Part shown: positions 7,495 to 14,596 of the stretch, piece after piece
Layout: every line of letters starts with the position of its first letter
Numbering within the stretch: the stretch's first letter is position 1
Source of the DNA: Skermanella stibiiresistens SB22
GTDB taxonomy: Bacteria; Pseudomonadota; Alphaproteobacteria; Azospirillales; Azospirillaceae
DNA length: 64,000 bases
NCBI RefSeq assembly: GCF_000576635.1
Contig: NZ_AVFL01000017.1
Location: 1 to 64,000 of the forward strand
Direction of reading: 5' to 3'
The notes under the pieces: model-generated
What the model was told of the DNA's origin: nothing
Databases searched by the model: none
Seen by the model: the letters and a program-made list of their open reading frames with translations, nothing else
Program-made: the position numbers and the translations under genes

Positions 7495-9108
7495 ATGAGC
7501 ACACTTCCCGGCACGACCGCCGCCCGCTGGGCCATCGCCCTGACCGAGATCCCCAGCGTGACGGGGACCGCCGACGAGGCCGGGTTCGCCGAACGCCTCG
7601 TGGACCTGCTGCGCGCCGATCCACTGTTCGCCACCCGGCCTGACGACGTCTGGACGATCCCCGTTCCCGACGGTCCGCACGAACGCTCCTGCGTCTGTGC
7701 CCTGCTGCGGGGCCAAGGCGCCCGGACCGTCGTCCTGACCGGCCACTTCGACACCGTCGGCATCGATGATTATGGCGATCTGGCGCCGCTGGCCCGCAAG
7801 CCGCTGGAGCTGAAGCGGGCTTTGGCCGATCTCCTGCGCGCCGAGGCCTCCGTGCCGGCCGAGCGGTTGGCCCTGGACGATCTGGAGGGGTTGGACTTCA
7901 TGCCCGGCCGCGGCCTGCTGGACATGAAGGCGGGGCTCGCCGCAGGGCTGGCCGCCCTGGAAAGCGCCGCCGCCGATCCCGAGCGTGCCGGAAACCTGCT
8001 GTTCCTCGCGGTTCCCGACGAGGAGGTCAACTCCGCCGGAGCGCGCGCCGCGGCGGCGATCCTGTCCGATTTGGGCGCCAGCCGGGGATTGGAGATCGTG
8101 GCGGCCATCAACCTGGACGCCCTGGTCGAGGACGGCGACGGAAGTGTCGGCCGCGCGGTGGCGCTGGGCACCATCGGAAAGCTGCTGCCGAGCGCGCTGG
8201 TGGTCGGCCGGGCGACCCACGCGTCGGACTCTTTCCGGGGGCTGGGCGCCTGCGCTCTGGCCGGCGCACTGGCGGCCGAACTGGAATGGGCTCCGGAACT
8301 GCTGGAGCGGACGGGCGGCGAGACCACCGCCGGGGTGACGCTGCTCGGAATGAAGGACACCAAGCTCGGCTACAACGTGACGACGCCCGAACGCGTCTGG
8401 ATGTTCTGGAACGTCATGACCCAGCGGCGCGGCCCGGCCGATGTCCTGGAGACGGTCGGGCGCCTGGTCGACCGCGCCGCGCGGGGGCTTGTGGCGAGGC
8501 TTTCCGACCGCCTGGGATCACCGCTGGGCGAAGTGCCGGTCGTGACCTTCGAAGCCCTGCGGCGCGAGGTCGAAGGGAGGGGAGGGACGGTGGCCGAAGC
8601 CTTGACGGCCAGCGCCCGGGAAGCGGCGGCGGCCAACGTGGACCTGCCGGAGCAGAGCCGGATCATAACGGAGCGCGCCTGGGATCTCAGCGGGCGATCC
8701 GGCCCGGCGATCGTCCTCGGCTTCGCCTCGATGCCGTACCTCGCGACCAGCCTCGGGGAGGACGGCGACGCGCGCCGGCTCGAGATCGCCTGCGAGGCGG
8801 CGGCGCTGGTGGTGGCCGAGCGGCATGGCGTCTCCATCCGCCTGCCGCGCTACTTCCCCGGCATCTCCGACATGAGCTTCCTGGGCCAGGCGGACGAGAC
8901 CGCCATCCCGGTCATCGCGGCCAACACGCCACCCTGGGGTGCCGGGATCGCTTGGCCGGAGGGGCGGGCGCTGGGCGGCGTCCCGATCGTCAACGCCGGT
9001 CCCTGGGGTCGTGACTATCACACCCGGCTGGAGCGCCTGCACATGCCCTACGCCTTCGAGGTCCTGCCCGATCTGGTGGGCGAGATCGCGCGGCGGGTCC
9101 TGTCGTGA
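7495..9108 (+). CDS. M20 family metallohydrolase, RocB-like
   Basis: A 537-residue zinc-dependent M20/M25/M40-type hydrolase, longer than ordinary M20 peptidases (about 400 residues) and matching the length and layout of RocB-type proteins of arginine use. The metal-binding HFDTV motif is at about residues 83-87, DMKAG at about 143-147 and the catalytic PDEEVNSAGA region near 175. ATG at 7495 has GGAG ten bases upstream; the frame runs on upstream without support. RocB biochemistry is poorly known, so the substrate (peptide, acyl-amino acid or other amide) is open. Followed after 65 bp by the Mrr-N/Rmf-like gene. Confidence 0.8.
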   Translation: MSTLPGTTAARWAIALTEIPSVTGTADEAGFAERLVDLLRADPLFATRPDDVWTIPVPDGPHERSCVCALLRGQGARTVVLTGHFDTVGIDDYGDLAPLARKPLELKRALADLLRAEASVPAERLALDDLEGLDFMPGRGLLDMKAGLAAGLAALESAAADPERAGNLLFLAVPDEEVNSAGARAAAAILSDLGASRGLEIVAAINLDALVEDGDGSVGRAVALGTIGKLLPSALVVGRATHASDSFRGLGACALAGALAAELEWAPELLERTGGETTAGVTLLGMKDTKLGYNVTTPERVWMFWNVMTQRRGPADVLETVGRLVDRAARGLVARLSDRLGSPLGEVPVVTFEALRREVEGRGGTVAEALTASAREAAAANVDLPEQSRIITERAWDLSGRSGPAIVLGFASMPYLATSLGEDGDARRLEIACEAAALVVAERHGVSIRLPRYFPGISDMSFLGQADETAIPVIAANTPPWGAGIAWPEGRALGGVPIVNAGPWGRDYHTRLERLHMPYAFEVLPDLVGEIARRVLS

Positions 9109-9173
9109 GGCGATAAGATCCACGGAACCCCTTGGCGCCGCGGCGGTTGGGAGAGCGACAGGGGAGACGAGAG

Positions 9174-9743
9174 ATGGATTTGACGGACTATCCGCTGCTG
9201 CACGAAGCCGACATGATGCTGACCCTGCTGAGGGTCGCGGCAAAGGGTCCGGCGACGTTGGACGACGCGCTCGACCGGCTGAAGACCAATCTCGCCTCGG
9301 TTGGCGGGACGTTCCCCGTGACCGACGCGGAGATCCTGCCGCACCTGTCGCGGATGCGGGAGCACTTGATCGCGGCCCTGCTGCTGGAGGAATTCGAGCA
9401 TGGCCGCGTCGCGATCACGCCGCGCGGCGAACGAGCCTTGGCCGAGCATCCCAGCGGCATCGACGACAGCGTGCTGATGGCCTATCCGGAGTTCCGCGAT
9501 TTCATCAAGGCGCGGGCGGGGCACCCGATGAAGACCGTCGGCGACAAGAACCCACCCGGTGACGATCCCCGTCCCGTCGAGTTCGATCAGGGGTTCGTCG
9601 CGTTCCGCGAGGGATTGGACATCAACGACAATCCGCACTCCCGAGACACGTCGATGCACATCGCCTGGGAGAACGGCTGGTCCGAGGCCAAGGATGACGT
9701 GACGCGCCTGGACGCGTGGGCGGCTGGTTCGACCAATATCTGA
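9174..9743 (+). CDS. Mrr N-terminal-like winged helix fused to an Rmf/CrpP-like domain
   Basis: A 189-residue protein with GGGGAGACGAG before its ATG. Residues about 5-115 resemble the Mrr N-terminal winged helix (YPLLHEADMMLTLLRVA at the start, then ITPRGERALAEHPSGID and a YPEFRDFI helix). Residues about 138-180 resemble the ribosome modulation factor/CrpP fold, with the spacing FxxGLD-x3-NPH...AWENGWSEA. No nuclease catalytic domain is present, so this is not a restriction enzyme. The combination suggests a DNA- or RNA-binding adaptor linked to ribosome or stress biology; this is inference. Convergent with the next gene (7-bp gap). Confidence 0.6.
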   Translation: MDLTDYPLLHEADMMLTLLRVAAKGPATLDDALDRLKTNLASVGGTFPVTDAEILPHLSRMREHLIAALLLEEFEHGRVAITPRGERALAEHPSGIDDSVLMAYPEFRDFIKARAGHPMKTVGDKNPPGDDPRPVEFDQGFVAFREGLDINDNPHSRDTSMHIAWENGWSEAKDDVTRLDAWAAGSTNI

Positions 9744-9750
9744 CGGGTGC

Positions 9751-10065
9751 TCAGACCCTCATTTCCGCCAATCCGGCCGGCTTCGGCTGAAGGTCCGGAT
9801 GATCCGCGTCCTCTCCGCCCACCGCATCCACATCCTCGAGGACTTTGGCGATCCGGGGCTTCTTTGACGTCCAAATCAACTCGGCGCCGGCTCCCCGCAG
9901 CTTCAGGACGACGTTGATCGCCTTCTTTGGCTTGGCCAACAGTTCGGCGGCCTCGATCGCGTCCGCTATGGCGTCATGCTTGCTCAAATACGGTCCGTGG
10001 GTCTCGCAGCCCTCGTCCACGAACCACTTCTCGACACGGCAGGTGACGTAGAATTCACGGATCAT
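9751..10065 (-). CDS. Hypothetical protein, 104 aa
   Basis: ATG at 10065 is preceded by a perfect AGGAGG. The N-terminus MIREFYVTCRVEKWFVDEGC suggests beta strands followed by an alpha-helical AIADAIEAAELLAKPKKAI segment, a small alpha/beta fold; the C-terminal 25 residues are acidic and probably disordered. It loosely recalls DUF2188-like small proteins, but the match is too weak to assign. Convergent with the Mrr-N/Rmf-like gene. Confidence 0.6.
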   Translation of the reverse strand: MIREFYVTCRVEKWFVDEGCETHGPYLSKHDAIADAIEAAELLAKPKKAINVVLKLRGAGAELIWTSKKPRIAKVLEDVDAVGGEDADHPDLQPKPAGLAEMRV

Positions 10066-10396
10066 ATTTCCCTCCTGATCACCTGAAAGGCCGATGACGC
10101 ATGCCCGGCGACGTCCCGCCCGCGTTTCCAATCGTTCATGGAGAGAACAACGCCCGCCAACCCGATTCATCGCATTTCTCTAATGGGTTTGTTTCGTCTT
10201 CGGGTCATATCCGATATGGCGGGGAGGCGCGGGAAGGCATGGATGATGTGATGGATATGCTTGGCGGTGACCATGCATATGCCGTTCGTCGTGGGTGAAA
10301 TATCTCTTCCGGGTTTCCCTATTCATCAGCACAGACGGGTTTAATCGGCTCCCTCGGCTGTTGCACAGGGGAGCAACGGAGCTGGAAGCCTTGAAC
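10066..10396. other. 331-bp intergenic region, nothing convincing
   Basis: The region separates a leftward hypothetical gene from a rightward lipoprotein gene, so it should carry two divergent promoters. Short open frames are present but have no ribosome sites or recognisable protein. I see no repeat or hairpin. Confidence 0.4.
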
Positions 10397-10747
10397 ATGC
10401 CACCCTTGGACAAGCTGATGACGATCGCCGCCGTTCTCGTGCTGGCGGCCTGTGCCCAATCCCCCGATCCATCGCGGAGCGGCGCCTCCCAATCCGCGGG
10501 CCAAGGAGTGGGCGTATCGCGCGGAAACGAACCTCCCAGCCGTTTCCAATCAGTCGGGGCTTGCGAACCGACCGAGTGGGCCGGGCTCCAGGAGGACGCG
10601 AAGCGGCTGCCGCCGGATCAGCGCGGCCGCGTCGACATGATGTTCGATCAAGCCCAAAGTTATTATGCCGAGAACAACCGGGGACAATGCATACTCGTGC
10701 TTCAGAATATCGAAAGAACGGTACGCCAGGGCGGCGCCGCATCCTGA
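10397..10747 (+). CDS. Small predicted lipoprotein
   Basis: A 116-residue protein with a lipoprotein signal peptide: MPPLDKLMTIAAVLVLAACA, where LAAC is the lipobox and Cys19 the lipidated residue. After a Ser/Gly-rich linker, residues about 55-112 form a helical domain containing two further cysteines (about positions 53 and 95) that could pair. A +2 Ala would normally direct it to the outer membrane by the Lol rule. Family not recognised. The kinase gene follows after 41 bp and may be co-transcribed. Confidence 0.7.
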   Translation: MPPLDKLMTIAAVLVLAACAQSPDPSRSGASQSAGQGVGVSRGNEPPSRFQSVGACEPTEWAGLQEDAKRLPPDQRGRVDMMFDQAQSYYAENNRGQCILVLQNIERTVRQGGAAS

Positions 10748-10788
10748 TCCTCGACTGCGTGTCCCCTTGAAGTGAGCTGGATCTGAAC

Positions 10789-11895
10789 ATGGCGGACGAG
10801 CGGACTTGCTCCGGGCCCAAGTTTCGGGACCTCGAATACGAACAGCTTCAGACCGCGTTCGAAACCGCGGAGACGGAACTCCATTTGGCGGTCGAGGAAA
10901 ACCGACAACTGGAAGCGGAAAAGTCGCGGATGGCCGCCGAGAACGCCCGTCTGCGCCATCTGCTCGCCCAATCATATTCCAGGTTGCTGGAGGCGCAGGT
11001 TTCGGCTGAGAAACGCCCCGTCCGGCCCCTCTCCGGGTTGGAGAGAGAGCTAGGCATCGTCAACGAGGAACTCCAGATCTCCCTGGAGGAATTGCAGGTC
11101 ACGGTGGAGGAGTTGGAGGAAACCAACTCCTCGCTGCTGCTGGTCAATGAGACGTTGGAACAGCAAGTGGCCGAGCGCACCCGCCATCTCGAACTCGCCC
11201 TCGCCGAACGTGACGAACTGCTTCGTTGCAAGGACCAGTTCCTCAACGAGATCGGGCACCGGGTCAGCGACAGCCTGCGCATCGTCATGAGCCTGATCCG
11301 CATCCAAGCCGACCGCTCCGTCGATCCATCCGTCCAGGCGGCCCTCCAGACCGCCGAGGCGCGTGTCCAAGCCGTGGCGCAAGTCCATGACCGTCTGTTC
11401 ACCGGCGGTGGTTCGGGCCGCGTCAGGATGGACAGGTACCTTGGCGAGATGTGCCAGCAGATCGCCAAGGCGATCGGCGGTCAGACCGGCACGCGGGGCT
11501 CACCGCAAACGCTGGAGATCGAGGTCGAGCCCGTCGAGTTGTCCGCCGATCTCGCCTTCCCCCTTGGTTTGATCGTCACCGAACTGGTGGGTAACGCGCT
11601 GCGTCACGCCTTCGACAGTTCGGGGGAGGGAACGGTCTGGGTCCAGTTCGGCCGGGTGCCCGATGACAAGCTGAAGCTTGTCGTCGCCGACGACGGCAAG
11701 GGCGTTCCCCAACGCGTGGATTTCTCCGGCGGGATCGGGATGGGGATGCATATCGTGGCGCTGATGGTTCGGCGCCTGCGAGCGACCCTGTCGGTCACCC
11801 ACGTCCATGGCACCTGCTACACCTTGACGCTGCCCGGCGGCGAATTCCGCGAAGCCACCCGCGAGCGGCCAAGGTCGATTGGCGATCGAACCTGA
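10789..11895 (+). CDS. Soluble orphan sensor histidine kinase (HisKA_2 type)
   Basis: A 368-residue kinase with no membrane segment and no PAS/GAF domain. Residues about 15-70 and 84-145 are long coiled coils (NEELQISLEELQVTVEELEE). The phospho-acceptor is probably His157 in NEIGHRVSDSLR, equivalent to EIHHRVKNNLQ of the HisKA_2/HWE-like group. The ATPase domain follows with an N-box TELVGNALRHAF and GIGMGMHIV. No response regulator is adjacent, so it is an orphan; stress-response (PhyR-type) circuits of alphaproteobacteria use this kinase class, but such a link is inference. Convergent with the ArsR gene, with only four bases between. Confidence 0.85.
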   Translation: MADERTCSGPKFRDLEYEQLQTAFETAETELHLAVEENRQLEAEKSRMAAENARLRHLLAQSYSRLLEAQVSAEKRPVRPLSGLERELGIVNEELQISLEELQVTVEELEETNSSLLLVNETLEQQVAERTRHLELALAERDELLRCKDQFLNEIGHRVSDSLRIVMSLIRIQADRSVDPSVQAALQTAEARVQAVAQVHDRLFTGGGSGRVRMDRYLGEMCQQIAKAIGGQTGTRGSPQTLEIEVEPVELSADLAFPLGLIVTELVGNALRHAFDSSGEGTVWVQFGRVPDDKLKLVVADDGKGVPQRVDFSGGIGMGMHIVALMVRRLRATLSVTHVHGTCYTLTLPGGEFREATRERPRSIGDRT

Positions 11896-11899
11896 CGGT

Positions 11900-12265
11900 C
11901 TATTGGTCGGCCTCCGCCCGGCCGGAGGTCGCCGGCTCGTCCAGCTTGACCGCGGGTGTGTTGGGTGCCCTGTCGCCCCCGTAGAGTAGGTGCAGCGTCA
12001 CCAGGATGCTCTGCACCTCGGCGCCATCCAGCGCGTAGAACGTCATCTGCCCGTCGCGCCGGAACCGGACGAGATTGGCCTGCCGCAGCCTCGCCAAGTG
12101 CTGCGACACGGCGGACTGGCTAAGCCCGACGAGGGACTCGAGTTCGATGACCGACCGCTCGCGTTCCGCCAGGAGCAGCAGGATCCGCAAGCGCTGCGGA
12201 TTTCCCATCGCGCGGAGCAGGGCGCTGGCTTGGTCGGTGTGGAACTGCTTGAACTCGAAGCTCAT
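11900..12265 (-). CDS. ArsR/SmtB family transcriptional regulator (no cysteines)
   Basis: A 121-residue winged-helix repressor. The recognition helix region reads VGLSQSAVSQHLARLRQANL at about residues 46-65, followed by the wing FRRDGQMTFYAL. The protein contains no cysteine at all, which excludes the thiol-based sensing of BigR/SqrR and the Cys-based metal sites of ArsR or CadC; two or three histidines near the ends could bind metal but no alpha5 site is obvious. The C-terminal tail is extended and polar. An imperfect palindrome lies just upstream of the start. Confidence 0.85.
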   Translation of the reverse strand: MSFEFKQFHTDQASALLRAMGNPQRLRILLLLAERERSVIELESLVGLSQSAVSQHLARLRQANLVRFRRDGQMTFYALDGAEVQSILVTLHLLYGGDRAPNTPAVKLDEPATSGRAEADQ

Positions 12266-12270
12266 GATTG

Positions 12271-12290
12271 ATTCTGGAATTCCAAGAATT
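12271..12290. promoter_or_regulatory. Imperfect palindrome upstream of arsR-type gene
   Basis: ATTCTGGAATTCCAAGAATT has a perfect GGAATTCC core and TTCT/AGAA outer arms offset by one base. ArsR repressors bind AT-rich palindromes over their own promoters, so this is a candidate auto-operator, five bases before the ATG. Confidence 0.35.
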
Positions 12291-12559
12291 GGTCCACAGT
12301 GCCGCGGTCTTCATCCGACCAGCCCCTCGGCCGAACCCGGTCTGGTGCTGGAACGCGGAAACAAGCCGTCGCGTTGGTTCGTTCCGAGCGTCGTTCCGCC
12401 GTGCCATCCCCCGCATGAGATACCACACTGTTGAGAACGGGGTAAGGGCATCCCTTGGCCATCGTACCGGCGAGGAAGGCGGGGTGCGCCGAAGGTGGAA
12501 CCGTCCCGCGCGCGCGCCTGTTCTCGACAGAGGAAACAACCAGTGGAGGGACCATCGAC

Positions 12560-12751
12560 ATGGCTAACCAACCACCTCCGGTACCGCCAGCGGGCCGCAG
12601 CGGCAAGGGACCCGGCGGATCCCTCCACGAGGGTAATCCCGTCGCCGACGCCCCCGATGGCGGTGGAACGCCGGCGAACCTGAAGGAACAGGACCGCCAG
12701 GGCAACACCAAGCAGAACACCACCAACAAGGGCCACCAGCAGGATCGTTGA
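12560..12751 (+). CDS. Small disordered hydrophilic protein, 63 aa
   Basis: ATG at 12560 follows GTGGAGGGA. Pro/Gly/Asn/Gln-rich with no hydrophobic stretch. The C-terminal NLKEQDRQGNTKQNTTNKGH region (ending QQDR) is a recurrent tail that I recognise from many small uncharacterised alphaproteobacterial proteins. Two bases separate its stop from the next small gene, so the pair is almost certainly co-transcribed. Function unknown; stress protection by a disordered protein is one possibility. The 294 bp upstream carry no other gene I can support. Confidence 0.65.
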   Translation: MANQPPPVPPAGRSGKGPGGSLHEGNPVADAPDGGGTPANLKEQDRQGNTKQNTTNKGHQQDR

Positions 12752-12753
12752 TC

Positions 12754-12966
12754 ATGTCGAGAAACATCGCCGGCACCAACCGTCATCAGGGTGGACCCGG
12801 ATCGAGCCAGCAGAACGCCGACAAACCGGCCGACGACCCGAAGAACCAGCCGGCGGCGGAACATCCGGAACCCGGCCAGCCGACCAATTCCAGAAGCAGC
12901 TGGGTCGGTACCGGCGGCGGCGAGCGGGACCGCCACCACACCCACGATCCAGACACCAAATCCTGA
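12754..12966 (+). CDS. Small disordered hydrophilic protein, 70 aa
   Basis: Starts two bases after the preceding small gene (TGATCATG), so probably translationally coupled; a TTG at 12748 is a less likely start. Rich in Asn, Gln, Pro, Gly, Asp and His; entirely polar; ends in DRHHTHDPDTKS. No family recognised. A perfect 12-bp hairpin follows its stop codon. Confidence 0.55.
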   Translation: MSRNIAGTNRHQGGPGSSQQNADKPADDPKNQPAAEHPEPGQPTNSRSSWVGTGGGERDRHHTHDPDTKS

Positions 12967-12980
12967 CCCGATCACCGACC

Positions 12981-13009
12981 AGCCGGCGCGGTGCTTGACC
13001 GCGCCGGCT
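12981..13009 (+). terminator. 12-bp hairpin terminator
   Basis: AGCCGGCGCGGT pairs perfectly with ACCGCGCCGGCT around a GCTTG loop, 14 bases after the small-protein pair. Only a short T run follows, as is common in GC-rich genomes. Confidence 0.75.
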
Positions 13010-13098
13010 TCCTCGCGATATCCCATATCTGCCGGATGCCACCTTTCCGGCCATCGTCAGCCAGATGAGCGACACGGGATTTCGAGGAGAGAGCCATC

Positions 13099-14031
13099 AT
13101 GCGAAGCGTCGGCCTGCCACTGTTCCCGGGCTTCCAGATGCTCAGCCTGTCGGTGCTGGCGGCGTTCGAACTCGCCAACAACGTCGCCAGTGAGCCGGTC
13201 TACGACCTCCATCTGCTCTCGGAGAATGGTGGGCCGGTGCCCAGTTCGATCGGCGTGGGCGTCGAGACCAAACCGTTTGGCCAAGGGCGGCACGACACCA
13301 CCATCATCGTCGGCGCCATGGTGGTTGGCCCCTCGACGCCCGGCCTGATCGGCCACCTGCGGAACGCCAGCCAAACCTCGCGCCGTGTCGCCTCGACCTG
13401 CACCGGCGCCTTCGTCCTGGCGGAAGCCGGGCTGCTCGACGGCCGCCGCGCCACGACCCACTGGGCCCACGCCCGCAACCTCCAGCGGCTCTATCCCAAG
13501 GTGAGGGTCGAGGAGGACAAGATCTTCATCAACGACGGCAATGTCTGGACCTCGGCCGGCATGACCGCCGGGATCGACTTGGCGCTGGCCCTGATCGAGG
13601 ACGACCTCGGTAAGGAAACGTCAAAGACGGTCGCGAGGAAACTCGTCGTCTATCACCGCCGTTCCGGCGGCCAGTCGCAGTTTTCCGCGCTGCTCGACCT
13701 CGCCCCGAAGTCCGACCGCGTCCAGAGCGCGCTGGCCCACGCCAAGGGCAACCTCCGCAATCCCCTGTCGGTCGAGGAGCTGGCGGAAGCCGCCCGCCTC
13801 AGCCCACGCCAGTTCAGCCGAGTCTTCCGTGAGGAGACCGGCCAGTCCCCCGCCAAGGCGGTGGAACTGCTGCGCATCGAGGCGGCGCGCGTGATGATGG
13901 AGGAGGGCAACCACCCGATCGACACGGTGGCTCGGGAAACCGGCTTCGCCGACCGCGAGCGCATGCGGCGCGCCTTCCTGCGCGCGCTGGGCCAGCCGCC
14001 CCAGGCGATCCGCCGCGGCGCCCGGGCCTGA
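13099..14031 (+). CDS. GlxA family transcriptional regulator (DJ-1/PfpI plus AraC domain)
   Basis: A 310-residue regulator. Residues about 1-170 form a DJ-1/PfpI-like domain with a cysteine in the nucleophile-elbow position (STCTGAFVLAEAGLL, Cys near 101). Residues about 215-305 form the AraC-type double helix-turn-helix (LSVEELAEAARLSPRQFSRV, then FADRERMRRAFLRALGQPP). GlxA-type regulators control catabolism of small nitrogen compounds or aldehydes in alphaproteobacteria. The Mo-hydroxylase genes downstream in the same direction, after about 105 bp, are the obvious target. Confidence 0.9.
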   Translation: MRSVGLPLFPGFQMLSLSVLAAFELANNVASEPVYDLHLLSENGGPVPSSIGVGVETKPFGQGRHDTTIIVGAMVVGPSTPGLIGHLRNASQTSRRVASTCTGAFVLAEAGLLDGRRATTHWAHARNLQRLYPKVRVEEDKIFINDGNVWTSAGMTAGIDLALALIEDDLGKETSKTVARKLVVYHRRSGGQSQFSALLDLAPKSDRVQSALAHAKGNLRNPLSVEELAEAARLSPRQFSRVFREETGQSPAKAVELLRIEAARVMMEEGNHPIDTVARETGFADRERMRRAFLRALGQPPQAIRRGARA

Positions 14032-14136
14032 TCACGGCGACAACGATGTCCTGAAAAGGGGTTTTTTCGACGTTTGAGCCATGGGCCGATCGACTTACGC
14101 TCCGTCGTTCAACGTTCCCCTGTTCGGAAACCCGCG

Positions 14137-14583
14137 ATGATCACCATTACCGTGAATGGCCAGTCCCACCCGGTCGATGTCGAACCCGACACGCCCCTGC
14201 TGTGGGTTCTCCGCGATACGCTCGGCATGACCGGCACCAAATACGGTTGCGGCATCGCGCAATGCGGCGCCTGCACGGTGATGATCGATGGTCAGGCGAC
14301 CCGCTCCTGCCAGACGCCGGTCGACAGCGTGGCCGACGCCAGCATCGTCACCATCGAGGCGATCGAGCGGGACGACATCGGCCGCAAGGTGGTGGAGGCC
14401 TGGGTTTCGCTCCAGGTGCCGCAATGCGGCTATTGCCAGTCGGGCCAGGTGATGGCGGCGACGGCATTGCTCAAGGAGACGCCGAAGCCGACCGACGAGG
14501 ACATCGTCGACGCCATGACCAACCTGTGCCGCTGCGGCACCTACAACGCCATCGCCGCCGCCGTGCGGCAGGCGTCGGCTTGA
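14137..14583 (+). CDS. (2Fe-2S)-binding small subunit of IorAB-type molybdenum hydroxylase
   Basis: A 148-residue electron-transfer subunit of the xanthine dehydrogenase family. The plant-ferredoxin-type cluster is bound by Cys38, Cys43, Cys46 and Cys58, and the second 2Fe-2S cluster by Cys97, Cys100, Cys131 and Cys133 (CGYC...CRCG). No FAD subunit is encoded, as in isoquinoline 1-oxidoreductase and periplasmic aldehyde oxidoreductases of the IorAB kind, which pass electrons to a cytochrome. It has no signal peptide and presumably hitchhikes through Tat with the large subunit. The ATG at 14137 is used because it immediately precedes the conserved ITVNG strand. Confidence 0.92.
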   Translation: MITITVNGQSHPVDVEPDTPLLWVLRDTLGMTGTKYGCGIAQCGACTVMIDGQATRSCQTPVDSVADASIVTIEAIERDDIGRKVVEAWVSLQVPQCGYCQSGQVMAATALLKETPKPTDEDIVDAMTNLCRCGTYNAIAAAVRQASA

Positions 14584-14596
14584 GGACGGGCGCGCC

